A DNA stretch of 64,000 nucleotides. Source: Glaciihabitans sp. dw_435 (GTDB lineage Bacteria; Actinomycetota; Actinomycetes; Actinomycetales; Microbacteriaceae). Positions 27,260-36,109 of the stretch are shown here, in pieces. Numbering within the stretch: the first letter of the stretch is position 1; each line of letters opens with the position of its first letter. The stretch lies in contig NZ_JAAVUZ010000005.1 in the NCBI RefSeq assembly GCF_018449675.1, positions 62,001-126,000 on the forward strand, in the 5' to 3' direction. The notes under the pieces are model-generated. The model was not told the origin of the DNA. It ran no database searches and was given only the letters and a program-made list of their open reading frames with translations. The position numbers were made by a program, and so were the translations under genes.

Positions 27260-29347
27260 ATGAAGAACAGAACCCGCCGCGGAATCGCCGTCCTGGCGTC
27301 CGCGGTACTCGTGGCAGGGGTGACCGCAACGGCGGCCCCGGCCTTCGCCTCCGTCTCGCAGTCGGTGCCGGCCGCCGCGGCATCCGCCCGCCTCACCAAC
27401 CTGGCGCACCTCGACTTCCTGCTGGACACGGCGACCCCGGCCGCCCTGCCCGACCACACCACGTACAAGCTCGACACCGCACCCGCCATCACGATGCCGT
27501 GGACGTATGCGGATGCGCGGGACGGCGGCACGTTTGCCCGGGTGGGCGGAGGGCCGCTGGATCCGGCGACCGGACACTGGGGCCAGGGGTCGTACAACGT
27601 CGACGACATCGCGCGCGCTGCCGTCGTCTACCTGCGGGACTGGAAGCAGACGGGCTCGGCCGCGAGCAAGCAGAAGGCCTACGAGCTGCTGCGTTCGGTC
27701 GCGTACTTCCAGACGACCACTGGCCCCAACGCCGGCAACGTCGTGCTGTGGATGCAGCCCGACGGAACGCTCAACCCGAGTCCTGTGCCGGTCGAGCTGC
27801 CGAACCCCTCCGACAGCGGTGACAGCTACTGGCTGGCCCGTTCGATCTGGGCGTTCGGTGAGGGATACGCAGCCTTTCAGAAGCAGGATCCGGCCTTCGC
27901 GTCGTTCCTGCAGCAGCGCCTGCAGCTGGGAGTGACCGCCCTGAACCGCGAGTCGCTGAGTAAATACGGAAAATGGAATATAGCCGACGGAACCCGGGTT
28001 CCGGCGTGGCTGATCGTCGATGGGGCGGATGCCTCGGCCGAGGCTGTGCTCGGACTCTCCGCCTACTCCGCGGCTGTCCCCCGGGACACGCAGGCACGCA
28101 CCGCGTTGTCCGAGCTGTCCGAAGGCATCGCCGCGATGAGCTCGGGTGCAACCCAGAGCTGGCCGTACGGAGCGATTCTGCCGTGGGCGCAGTCGCGGTC
28201 AATGTGGCACGCGTGGTCGTCGCAGATGCCGGCGGCTCTCGCCGAGGCATCCACCGTCCTGAAGAAGAAGTCACTGCTCGCTCCGGCCGTAACCGACTCA
28301 GTCAGTTTCACGACGACTCTGTTGACGTCGGGTGGCCCGGACAACGCCTGGTACCCGACACCCATCGACACCACGCAGATCGCCTATGGCGTTGACTCCC
28401 GCCTGCAGTCGCTGCTCGCGGTGGCGGATGTCGGCAGGCTACCGGGTCTTCGCCAGGTGGCGGCCGTTGCGGCCAGCTGGTACTTCGGGGCCAACAAGTC
28501 GGGTGAACCTGTCTATAACCCGGCAACCGGGGTGACCTTCGACGGGGTGCAGGCCGATGGCACCGTGAACCACAACAGCGGTGCAGAATCCACCATCCAC
28601 GGATTGCTGTCGATGCTCGCGCTCGATGCCCACCCCGACGTGAAGGCGGCGGCGCAGGCAACCACCCACATCACCACCACCGACGGAATTCGCGTCGTCG
28701 AGGCCGAATCGGCGGCGCCGACCACCGGCACCGTCGTGACGCCGGCTTCGGCGTGGACGGGTGAGTCGCAGTACAGCGGCGGGGCGTACCTCGCGCTGAC
28801 GGCCGGGCAGAGCGCCACCATCGCTCTTGGCGCCACCGACCAGTCCGTTGCCCGGCTCGTGGAGCCCGTGGTGTTCCAGCCCGAGGTGGTGCGCGGTTCC
28901 GGAACTGCCGCGACGTCTCGCTGGAGCATCTGGCCGAATGCGGCTGGCCCGGCGACGCTGGGATCCCTCCGTCACGCGGTCGGCGCGCAGGGCATCACCG
29001 AGGTGCCCGGTGCTCTCCTGCCGCAGTCGCTGCGGCGCCCGGTGCCGGCAGGCGCAACGTCGGTCACCGTCGTGGGCACGGCAGGCACCGTCAACCTCGA
29101 CGCACTGATCGTGCGTCCCGTGGTGTCCAGGCTCGTGCTGACCGGCGCCGCAGGCGCCACGACCGAGCTTGTGCACTCGGCGGCAACCACGCGCACGAGG
29201 ACGGTCGTGGGGACGGCCGGCACCCGCTCCGTGGTGCGCAGTTACGACTCGCACGGAAAGCTCGTGCAGACGAAGAGCGTCGCGCGCGCGACATCCATCA
29301 CCCTTCAGGCCGGCGGATTTGCTGTGCTGACGGGCGCAACGCGGTAA
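27260..29347 (+). CDS. Secreted protein with alpha-barrel (six-hairpin-like) and carbohydrate-binding-like regions
   Basis: A 695-residue exported protein with a cleavable signal ending near APAFA (residue 30). Residues about 40-470 are rich in paired helices with aromatic, glycosidase-like segments (NVDDIARAAVVYLRDW, GDSYWLARSIWAFGEGYAAF, NSGAESTIHGLLSML), resembling an (alpha/alpha) six-hairpin glycoside hydrolase or lyase. From about 475 it turns to beta structure opening with RVVEAESA, a common start of CBM6/CBM35-type domains, and closing with LDALIVRPV. It belongs with the importer/GH130 genes and may trim an extracellular glycan. The catalytic residues and family were not identified. 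Confidence 0.7.
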   Translation: MKNRTRRGIAVLASAVLVAGVTATAAPAFASVSQSVPAAAASARLTNLAHLDFLLDTATPAALPDHTTYKLDTAPAITMPWTYADARDGGTFARVGGGPLDPATGHWGQGSYNVDDIARAAVVYLRDWKQTGSAASKQKAYELLRSVAYFQTTTGPNAGNVVLWMQPDGTLNPSPVPVELPNPSDSGDSYWLARSIWAFGEGYAAFQKQDPAFASFLQQRLQLGVTALNRESLSKYGKWNIADGTRVPAWLIVDGADASAEAVLGLSAYSAAVPRDTQARTALSELSEGIAAMSSGATQSWPYGAILPWAQSRSMWHAWSSQMPAALAEASTVLKKKSLLAPAVTDSVSFTTTLLTSGGPDNAWYPTPIDTTQIAYGVDSRLQSLLAVADVGRLPGLRQVAAVAASWYFGANKSGEPVYNPATGVTFDGVQADGTVNHNSGAESTIHGLLSMLALDAHPDVKAAAQATTHITTTDGIRVVEAESAAPTTGTVVTPASAWTGESQYSGGAYLALTAGQSATIALGATDQSVARLVEPVVFQPEVVRGSGTAATSRWSIWPNAAGPATLGSLRHAVGAQGITEVPGALLPQSLRRPVPAGATSVTVVGTAGTVNLDALIVRPVVSRLVLTGAAGATTELVHSAATTRTRTVVGTAGTRSVVRSYDSHGKLVQTKSVARATSITLQAGGFAVLTGATR

Positions 29348-29362
29348 ATTCTTCCTCGCAGC

Positions 29363-29409
29363 CACGAAGGGCCCGGGCCAACCACAGAGGGGTGTCCGGG
29401 CCTTTCGTG
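29363..29409 (+). terminator. Intrinsic terminator after the sugar locus
   Basis: Arms CACGAAGGGCCCGG (29363-29376) and CCGGGCCTTTCGTG (29396-29409) pair with one mismatch around a 19-nt loop. The T-rich part lies within the stem. It ends the locus that starts at 21777. Confidence 0.65.
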
Positions 29410-29479
29410 CGTGTGGAGCGCCGACCTCCCGGAGTTCGTTCGATTTCGGGGGACGGCGCGGGTGCCTCACACTGGGCGT

Positions 29480-30400
29480 ATGGGTGGGGTGCTGACGGGA
29501 TTCGGGATCATCGGTGCGATCATCCTCATCGGCTACATCGTGGGGCGCACCGGCATCCTCGGCGAGCACCAGAGATTTGTGCTCAGCCGTCTCGTGTTCT
29601 TCGTGCTCTCCCCGTGCCTGCTGTTCACGGTTCTCGCCGACGCGGATGTGCACACCCTCTTCTCGAAGACCCTCGCCGTCTCATCCATCGCGGCGATCCT
29701 CTCCTGCCTGATCTTCGCCGCGGTCGCGATCTTCGTCTGGCGTCGCCCGGCGGGAGACGTCGTCATCGGCTCCGCTGCCTCTGGCTACGTCAACGCGAAC
29801 AACATCGGAATCCCGGTCGCGGTCTATCTGCTGGGCGACCCTGCGCTGTCCGCACCGGTGGTGCTGTTGCAGCTTCTCGTTCTCGCCCCGGTCATTCTGA
29901 CGATTCTGGATGTCACGACCACGGGCACCGCGTCGCTTGGCCGTATCCTCCTCCAGCCCGTCAAGAACCCCCTCATCATCGGGTCTGCTTTGGGAGTGCT
30001 GCTGTCGGTCACCAACATTCACCTGCCCGCACCGGTGATGGAGCCGTTCCGCCTGATCGGGGCGGCGTCGGTTCCCGTCGTGCTGATCTCATTCGGGATG
30101 TCCCTGCACGGACAGAAGCTGCTCGAGGCCGGAAGCAACCGCCGCGACGTGATCCTCGCCTCGGTGATCAAGCTCGTGGTGATGCCGGTGATCGCGTGGT
30201 TCTTTGGTCACTTCGTCTTCGGGCTGGAGGGCACGCCGCTGTTTGCCGTCGTGATGCTCGCGGCACTGCCATCCGCTCAAAACGTGCTCAATTACGCCCA
30301 GCGCTACGACCGCGGAGAGACGCTCGCCCGGGATACCGTGCTCGTCACCACCGTCGGGTCTGTACCCGTGTTGATGCTGGCCGCGGTGCTGCTGCACTGA
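29480..30400 (+). CDS. AEC (auxin efflux carrier) family transporter
   Basis: A 306-residue membrane protein with about 10 helices of the AEC/BART superfamily. GYVNANNIGIPVAVYLLGD is the conserved broken-helix motif after helix 4, and LPSAQNVLNYAQRY is its counterpart in the second half. ATG 29480 places the start right at the first helix. Members transport small organic acids such as malate or malonate. It lies alone between the sugar locus terminator and the BLUF gene. The substrate is unknown. Confidence 0.88.
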   Translation: MGGVLTGFGIIGAIILIGYIVGRTGILGEHQRFVLSRLVFFVLSPCLLFTVLADADVHTLFSKTLAVSSIAAILSCLIFAAVAIFVWRRPAGDVVIGSAASGYVNANNIGIPVAVYLLGDPALSAPVVLLQLLVLAPVILTILDVTTTGTASLGRILLQPVKNPLIIGSALGVLLSVTNIHLPAPVMEPFRLIGAASVPVVLISFGMSLHGQKLLEAGSNRRDVILASVIKLVVMPVIAWFFGHFVFGLEGTPLFAVVMLAALPSAQNVLNYAQRYDRGETLARDTVLVTTVGSVPVLMLAAVLLH

Positions 30401-30504
30401 CGTCGAGGCGTGCCGGGCGTCGTGAGTGTTTGAGCACCGTGTGGTTCGCAACCGAGCCCCCGGCGGCGATAATCGTGGGTGAACACAATCCAACAGGAGG
30501 ACGC

Positions 30505-30942
30505 GTGTTATCGATCGCGTACGTGAGCGCCGCTACCAACCCGATGTCCGACGAGGACGTCGCGGCGATCCTGACGCAGGCGCGTGCCAATAACTCCAGC
30601 CGCGGGCTGACCGGGTCGTTGCTGTACCGCCGGGGCAGGTTCATCCAGATCCTCGAAGGACCCGACGACGAGGTGCGCGCCCGTTTCGCGGTGATTGCCG
30701 CCGACCCGCGTCACCGCAACGTGCAGACGGTGAGCGAGAAATTCATCGCGGAGCGCCAGTTTCCGGAGTGGACGATGGGTTTCCGTCCGCTCGGCGACAG
30801 CTCGGTGAAGCAGCTCGACGGGTTCGAGGACTACTTCGATGCCCGCACCGGGAGCGCGCGGCTCCGGTACGCCGACAACGAGGCTCAGCAGTTTCTCGAG
30901 TGGCTCGGCGAGTACTGGTTCCCGCCCGAGTACAGCGTCTAG
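30505..30942 (+). CDS. BLUF-domain blue-light sensor
   Basis: A 145-residue protein consisting of a BLUF domain plus a short tail. The flavin-contacting residues are present: Tyr6, Asn30 and Gln48 (FIQILEG), with the Trp/Met pair in FPEWTMGF. ERQFPEW and DPRH are also typical. AGGAGG stands 5 nt before GTG 30505. No output domain is fused, so it should signal through a protein partner or be a short BLUF like PixD or BlsA. Neighbours give no partner. Its end overlaps xth, which is convergent, by four bases. Confidence 0.93.
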   Translation: MLSIAYVSAATNPMSDEDVAAILTQARANNSSRGLTGSLLYRRGRFIQILEGPDDEVRARFAVIAADPRHRNVQTVSEKFIAERQFPEWTMGFRPLGDSSVKQLDGFEDYFDARTGSARLRYADNEAQQFLEWLGEYWFPPEYSV

Positions 30943-31778
30943 AAGATCATCGGGCGGTCGTCGTCATCCTCGGTCGCAACATCGAGGTCGACGACAACGG
31001 GAACGTGGTCGCTCGGCGCCTCGCCCTTGCGCTCGTTGCGGTGGATCGTGGCGCCGGTGACCGAGTCCGCGAAGGACTGGCTTCCCAGGATGAAGTCGAT
31101 GCGCACACCCTCGTTGCGGGGGAAGCGCAGCTGCTTGTAGTCCCAGTAGGTGTAGCCGGTCGGGATGAACGGACGAACGGTGTCGACGAGCCCGATGTCG
31201 GCGAACGAGGCGAAGGCGGCGCGCTCCTCGGGCGAGACATGGGTGGACTGCCCGACGACGATCGTCGGGTCGCCGTTGTCCTCGTCGGTCGGGATGACGT
31301 TGAAGTCACCCATCAGGGCGATCGGACCATTGTTGTTCGCCAGTGACCAGGCCTGCGTGGCATCCCGCAGCTTGGCCAGCCAGTCGAGCTTGTAGATCAA
31401 GTGTGGGTCTTCGAGGCTGCGACCGTTGGGAATGTACAGCGACCACAGCCGCAGGCCCGCGACCGTCACGCCGAGCGCGCGTGCCTCGAGCGGCTGGTCG
31501 GGACCCTCTGCTCCCTTGAGAAAGCCGGGCTGACCGGCGAAATTTGTTTCGACGTCTTCCATGGGGATGCGGCTGGCGAAAGCCACACCGTTCCACTGGT
31601 TGAGTCCGTGCGCGATGATCTCGTAGCCCGCGGCCTCGAACGCTTCGGTCGGGAACTGCACGGGCTTGCACTTGATCTCCTGCATGGCGAGAACGTCGAT
31701 GTCCTCGCGCTCGAGCCAGTCGACAACCCGTCCGACGCGGGCACGGATCGAGTTCACATTCCAGGTGGCAACACGCAT
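30939..31778 (-). CDS. xth: Exodeoxyribonuclease III
   Basis: A 279-residue member of the exonuclease/endonuclease/phosphatase family. WNVNSIRAR gives Asn7, MQEIKCKPVQFP the metal-binding Glu34, LYIPNGR and LMGDFNVIPTDED the middle motifs and SDHVPVVVDL the catalytic His. It acts as AP endonuclease and 3'-5' exonuclease in base-excision repair. TAGCGT (complement of 31785-31790) is 6 nt before the ATG, consistent with leaderless expression. It is divergent from pyrE. Confidence 0.93.
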   Translation of the reverse strand: MRVATWNVNSIRARVGRVVDWLEREDIDVLAMQEIKCKPVQFPTEAFEAAGYEIIAHGLNQWNGVAFASRIPMEDVETNFAGQPGFLKGAEGPDQPLEARALGVTVAGLRLWSLYIPNGRSLEDPHLIYKLDWLAKLRDATQAWSLANNNGPIALMGDFNVIPTDEDNGDPTIVVGQSTHVSPEERAAFASFADIGLVDTVRPFIPTGYTYWDYKQLRFPRNEGVRIDFILGSQSFADSVTGATIHRNERKGEAPSDHVPVVVDLDVATEDDDDRPMIF

Positions 31779-31784
31779 GCCTCC

Positions 31785-31869
31785 ACGCTAGTTGGTGGGG
31801 GATCATGCTGCGGGATGCCACGGCCGCAGGCAGCCCCAATGTTGGGCTCACCAGCACGATCAGTATTCT
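31785..31869. promoter_or_regulatory. Divergent xth/pyrE promoter region
   Basis: On the minus strand TAGCGT occupies 31785-31790, positioned for a transcript starting at the xth ATG. On the plus strand TTGGGC (31842-31847), a 16-nt spacer and TATTCT (31864-31869) would start transcription at or next to the pyrE GTG at 31877. Neither gene has room for a ribosome site in a leader. Confidence 0.55.
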
Positions 31870-31876
31870 GGTCTGT

Positions 31877-32428
31877 GTGAACAATGCCAAGCAGCAGCTG
31901 ATCGATGCCATTTCCGCCAACGCGGTCTTCCACGGGGACTTCACTCTCACCAGTGGAAAGAAGGCAACCTATTACATCGACCTTCGCAAGGTCAGCCTCG
32001 ACTACCGTGTTGCTCCCCTCATCGGCCAGGTGATGGTCGACCTCATCGCGGAGGTTCCCGACGTCTTCGCCGTGGGCGGCCTCACGATGGGCGCCGACCC
32101 CATTGCCACCGCGGTCATGCACCAGGCCGCCGCCGTCGGCAAGGGATACCACGCGTTCGTGGTGCGCAAGGAGCCGAAGGACCACGGCCGTGGCCGTCAG
32201 GTCGAGGGCCCCGAGCTCGAGGGCAAGCGTGTCATCGTGCTGGAGGACACCTCCACCACCGGCGGATCGCCGCTTGCCGCCATCGAAGCACTCAAGAAGG
32301 TCGGCGCCGACGTCGTGGGTGTCGCCGTGGTCGTCGACCGCAACACCGGTGCGAAGGAAGTCATCGAAGCGGCCGGCTATCCCTACTACTACGCAATCGG
32401 ATTGAAGGATCTGGGCCTCGAGCAGTGA
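31877..32428 (+). CDS. pyrE: Orotate phosphoribosyltransferase
   Basis: A 183-residue OPRTase. The PRPP loop VIVLEDTSTTGGS is at residues 119-131. TSGKKATYYIDLRKVSLD near the start binds orotate and PRPP, and VVRKEPKDHGRGRQVEG is the flexible catalytic loop. It makes OMP from orotate in pyrimidine synthesis. GTG 31877 is preferred over an upstream ATG at 31805 because the extra 24 residues are unlike the family and a TATTCT box sits 7 nt before the GTG. A GTGA overlap links it to the next gene. Confidence 0.94.
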   Translation: MNNAKQQLIDAISANAVFHGDFTLTSGKKATYYIDLRKVSLDYRVAPLIGQVMVDLIAEVPDVFAVGGLTMGADPIATAVMHQAAAVGKGYHAFVVRKEPKDHGRGRQVEGPELEGKRVIVLEDTSTTGGSPLAAIEALKKVGADVVGVAVVVDRNTGAKEVIEAAGYPYYYAIGLKDLGLEQ

Positions 32429-33549
32429 GTGACGGGGCCGCCGACAACGAGAACGAACACCGCGACCACGGTGATTCGGCGGCCAAGCACGCCTCTGCCC
32501 CGGAGAGCGCCGACGTGCAGCACGATGACGCTCCTCCCACGGAGGCGATGTCGCTAGAGGACATCGCCGCGGCATCCGGAGTGTTGTCGAGCCCAGAGCC
32601 GCCGCCCCTGGTGGAGCCGCCGACGCGGCCGCCGCTGGCGCGCGCGATGCCCGCGGTCGACCTCACCACCCAGCCCATGACCCAGCAGGACCTCGAGGAT
32701 GCGGCGGAACCCCCCGAGGAGGGCCCCGCCACCCAGCCGATGTCGCGCCGTGAACTCGCCGAATCCCTCAGCGCCGAGGAAGCGACCGAGGTCATGCGCC
32801 GGCCGCCGATTCCGCAGCCTGTCGCCAAGAAGCCCGTCGGGGAGAACACGTCGGCCATCGATTCGCTCTTCGGCGAGGGGCACTTCGTCGAGTACGAGGA
32901 CCAGAGCCTGCTGCCCAGCATCGCGCCGCTCGTCGCCCCGCTGCGTGAACCGAAGAAGATTCTCCAGACGCCGCCCGGCGGTGGCCTCAGCCACTCGCAG
33001 AAGGTCCTGCTCTGGGTCGCCGGAGTGCTGGTCGCGGTTCTCGCGATCATCGCCCTGTTCCTGCTCGGCACCCGCATCGGCCAGCGGGCCGAGGTGGCGG
33101 CACCGACGCCCACTCCGACCAGCACCCCGACGCCGACCGCCGCCCCCGCCGACGGAGCACCGGCCGTCGCCCCGGGCATCTACGGCTGGCAGGCGCTCGC
33201 CGGGGGCGAATGCCTGCAACCCTTCACCTCCGTCTGGGCCGAGACGTTCACCGTTGTCGACTGCACCACGGATCACACGGGCCAGCTGATCGCCCGGGGA
33301 CAGCTACCGGATGCCTCGGGCGCCGCGTATCCCGGAGCACCCGCGCTACAGGCCTCCATCGCCAAGACCTGCTCGACCCCGACGGTTCTCAATTTCGAGG
33401 CGCTGCAGACGGTGGCGGACACCCAGGTGACGGCGAGCTTCCCGCCCACCGAGGAATCCTGGAACTCGGGCGACCGCTGGTACTACTGCTTCGTCTCCCG
33501 CAAGGGCGGCGGGCTGCTCCCCGGCGACCTGAAGGTGGCGGCCGGGTAA
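32425..33549 (+). CDS. Membrane-anchored septum-formation-domain protein
   Basis: A 374-residue protein with three parts. An acidic/Pro-rich cytoplasmic half (1-190) repeats TTQPMTQQDLEDA and ATQPMSRRELAES. A single membrane helix lies at about 195-215. A Thr/Pro linker then leads to an extracytoplasmic domain (from about 250) with GECLQPF..VVDCTTDHTGQLIARG and paired Cys, matching the septum formation domain (Septum_form). The start overlaps pyrE by four bases. Function in actinobacteria is not established; a cell-envelope or division role is inferred from the domain name. Confidence 0.75.
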   Translation: MSDGAADNENEHRDHGDSAAKHASAPESADVQHDDAPPTEAMSLEDIAAASGVLSSPEPPPLVEPPTRPPLARAMPAVDLTTQPMTQQDLEDAAEPPEEGPATQPMSRRELAESLSAEEATEVMRRPPIPQPVAKKPVGENTSAIDSLFGEGHFVEYEDQSLLPSIAPLVAPLREPKKILQTPPGGGLSHSQKVLLWVAGVLVAVLAIIALFLLGTRIGQRAEVAAPTPTPTSTPTPTAAPADGAPAVAPGIYGWQALAGGECLQPFTSVWAETFTVVDCTTDHTGQLIARGQLPDASGAAYPGAPALQASIAKTCSTPTVLNFEALQTVADTQVTASFPPTEESWNSGDRWYYCFVSRKGGGLLPGDLKVAAG

Positions 33550-33613
33550 CACAGTCGCGTCGCGCCGCCGCCGATTCCCGCCACGGATATCGCCCGTGCC
33601 CTACGCTGAGCCT

Positions 33614-34900
33614 GTGTTCTCCATTGTGATGTCGACTCTCAGACTGGCCGCATCGCGGTGGCCGGTGCTGTTGGCCTGGTATCTCGCCGGATGGCTCGCG
33701 CGATTCGTCATCATCGAACTGGCCGCGACCGTGGGAACGACGAACGCGCTCCTCGCGTTCTTGATCATGCCGCTCGCCATCCTCGCGAGGCTCGCGAGCT
33801 TCATCGCGATGTTCCTCGCGTTGCGGGGAGGCATGCCTGCATTCACCGCCCTCGCCGCAACCGGCGGCGACAGCGTCGACCGCACCGACGGCGGGGCAGG
33901 TGCGTCGCGGACGGGTGTATCCGACCTGTTCCTGGCGAGCATCCTGCCGTTCTTCGCGTTTTACGCGGCCTGGCAGTTCATGCAGGAAGACACCCTGCGC
34001 TACGCCGCATCGGCGCTCGAGAAGATCAACTGGTTCAGCAACGTCGACACCTCCGGCGGGGTGTTGTCCCTTCAGCTGACATGGGGATCCGGAGCCGCCA
34101 TCGTCGCGGCCTTCATCGGGCGATTCCTGCTGAAGCGATATGGCCCGCGCCTGCCGCGGTGGACGGTCATCGTCTCCGTCTACCTCGAAGCCGTCTGGGT
34201 GTACCTCACCCTGTTCCTGATCAATGCCTATCTGAGTCGCTTCAACAACTGGGTCGATTCCCGGGCTGCCGTGCATTGGGCAGCGGATGCCAGGGCCGCC
34301 GTTGACGGAATCTTCGCGCCACTCGGACAGCTCTGGGACGGCGTGGCATGGGTCATCGGCGAAGCAGGTGGTCTCATTTTGCTGCCCGTCGCGTGGCTGG
34401 CCCTCGCCGGAATCGTCTACGGTCGCGCGTTGGACAGTGCCCCCATCGGCCTTCGCATACCGAGCAACCGCTACGTCGAGAGGGCACGCGCCGGTTACGC
34501 GCGAGTGCCCTCGGTGATCGCCCGGAGGGTCGGTGACGTGGGGTCCGACTTCATCGGTCGCTGGAAACCGCTCGCGAACGCGCTGACCCTGATCTGGCGG
34601 GCCGGCGTCGTGCCGATGGGCATCTTTGTGCTCGCCTACACGGTGCTGCAGGCCGCCAGCGGCTGGATCTCCTTTGGCGCCATTCGACTGATCGGTGCCC
34701 ATGACCTGGTCATGTGGTGGGGCAATGTCGACAACGCGCTGGGATTCGTCATCGACGTGGCGCTTGAGCCGATTCGGATCTGCCTCATCGCGGCGGCCTA
34801 CGATTTCACCCTGCGTCGCCTGGCCGAACGCCGGGTGGCTGCCGAGTTGGTCGCCGAGGTGCGCCCGACCGACGGCGTGGGCGCTATCGCGGAAGCGTAA
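33614..34900 (+). CDS. Polytopic membrane protein of unknown function
   Basis: A 428-residue membrane protein with roughly eight hydrophobic helices and no family I recognise. Helix-rich blocks include WPVLLAWYLAGWLARFVII near the start and WTVIVSVYLEAVWVYLTLFL in the middle. The GTG at 33614 is chosen because TACGCT at 33602-33607 lies 6 nt upstream, fitting a leaderless start. GTG 33596 and ATG 33629 are alternatives. It is 64 nt after the septum-formation gene and overlaps the convergent gene by 17 nt. Confidence 0.75.
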   Translation: MFSIVMSTLRLAASRWPVLLAWYLAGWLARFVIIELAATVGTTNALLAFLIMPLAILARLASFIAMFLALRGGMPAFTALAATGGDSVDRTDGGAGASRTGVSDLFLASILPFFAFYAAWQFMQEDTLRYAASALEKINWFSNVDTSGGVLSLQLTWGSGAAIVAAFIGRFLLKRYGPRLPRWTVIVSVYLEAVWVYLTLFLINAYLSRFNNWVDSRAAVHWAADARAAVDGIFAPLGQLWDGVAWVIGEAGGLILLPVAWLALAGIVYGRALDSAPIGLRIPSNRYVERARAGYARVPSVIARRVGDVGSDFIGRWKPLANALTLIWRAGVVPMGIFVLAYTVLQAASGWISFGAIRLIGAHDLVMWWGNVDNALGFVIDVALEPIRICLIAAAYDFTLRRLAERRVAAELVAEVRPTDGVGAIAEA

Positions 34901-35510
34901 GGCGCAGGTAGTCGGGGAACTCGCTGACCACGGCGATGCTGAGGGCGAGATCGGAGTCGCTTCCGGCAGTGGGTGGAACAACGAATTCGGCCGTGAACGA
35001 GTACGGCCCCGACTCCTCCGAGTCGCAGCCCACATTGTCGGGCCCATTACCGGCGAGACTGATCGCCCCGCTGGTCACCGTCGACCAGCTCCGGTCCTCC
35101 CCGGTGCCGTGAAAGTCTTCCAGCCGCACCGTGCACATGGGCGAATTGTCGTCGCCGGAGAGCCCGTGGGGAGTCACATCGACCGTGACCGACACCAGGT
35201 CGGTTCCGGGCGGGAGGGCGCGGTCGGCTCCTTCGGAGCTTGACGCGGCTACGCGCGTCGTGGAGACGATGCGCCAGCCCGTGTCGGCGAAGTCCACTGT
35301 CTTCGACGTGCTGAGATCGACCGGACGACTGGGGCGCTGATCGAAGTAGCTCAGCCACTGCTGCGCAAAGGTGATGGCGAGCGTCGCGGGTAGCAACACC
35401 ACAACGACCAGGAGGGCAATGCGGTTACGCCGCCACCACGATCGTGGCGCCGGCGGCGTGGCCACTGTCGCGGGCGTGGGCGCTGCGGTCTGCCCGGATG
35501 GCTGCGTCAT
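34884..35510 (-). CDS. Membrane-anchored extracytoplasmic protein, operon gene 5
   Basis: A 208-residue protein of unknown function. A Pro/Thr-rich cytoplasmic tail precedes one membrane helix (NRIALLVVVVLLPATLAI, about residues 29-46). The rest is an exported beta-rich domain with two Cys (SPMCTVRLE and NVGCDSEE) that could form a disulfide. Its ATG overlaps the stop of the preceding operon gene by four bases. It shares architecture with the two proteins upstream, so they may form a complex at the cell surface. Confidence 0.75.
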   Translation of the reverse strand: MTQPSGQTAAPTPATVATPPAPRSWWRRNRIALLVVVVLLPATLAITFAQQWLSYFDQRPSRPVDLSTSKTVDFADTGWRIVSTTRVAASSSEGADRALPPGTDLVSVTVDVTPHGLSGDDNSPMCTVRLEDFHGTGEDRSWSTVTSGAISLAGNGPDNVGCDSEESGPYSFTAEFVVPPTAGSDSDLALSIAVVSEFPDYLRLTLPR

Positions 35511-36109
35511 TTGGTGCCCCAGGTGGGAAATTCCGTGGTGATGGTGGGTTGGATGTCGAGGCTCGACAGGTCGACGGGAAACACGAGAAGGGAGTCTGCT
35601 CGCGGGTCGGAATCGATCGCGAGTTCCAGCTGCGCCGTCGCGGCTGCTGCGCCGGTGAGCACGTCACGGGGAAGTTCGAACATCAGCGGTCCGGACCTCG
35701 CAATGCCGGTGGCGAGTCCTCCGACCGCCACCGTCGCGTCGCCCGGGCGGGTCGACGCGCTGAAGGTCACGTCTCCCGCCCGCAGAACGGCGGTGCCCAA
35801 TGGCGCCGACTCATCGTCGACGACGGCCTGCGCCGAAATCTCTGCAACCACCCAGACTCCCGGAGTGGTGCCCTTCCAGCCGTTTCCGGCGGTGACCGAG
35901 GTGGCGGCTTCGATCGAGTGCACAGTGGCCGTGATGTTGCGTCCGGTCGCGGCTGTGTCCATGATGCCCGCCACCGTGATCGGCGACTGCTGCATCGCGG
36001 CATCCGGCGTCGAATGCGACACGACCGCGGCCACCGCGAGGATGGCGGCGAGCAGCGCGCCGTTGCCCACGTGGCGCAGGCGGGAACCGCGTGTAGCCGA
36101 ATCAGCCAT
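35507..36109 (-). CDS. Membrane-anchored extracytoplasmic protein, operon gene 4
   Basis: A 200-residue protein of unknown function. A short basic N-terminus (SATRGSRLRHVG) leads into one hydrophobic segment (NGALLAAILAVAAVVSH), followed by an exported domain of predicted beta strands (GVWVVAEISAQAVVDDES). ATG 36109 overlaps the stop of the upstream gene; longer frames read into it and are arginine/serine-rich. The domain resembles DUF4352-like immunoglobulin folds only loosely. Confidence 0.72.
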   Translation of the reverse strand: MADSATRGSRLRHVGNGALLAAILAVAAVVSHSTPDAAMQQSPITVAGIMDTAATGRNITATVHSIEAATSVTAGNGWKGTTPGVWVVAEISAQAVVDDESAPLGTAVLRAGDVTFSASTRPGDATVAVGGLATGIARSGPLMFELPRDVLTGAAAATAQLELAIDSDPRADSLLVFPVDLSSLDIQPTITTEFPTWGTK

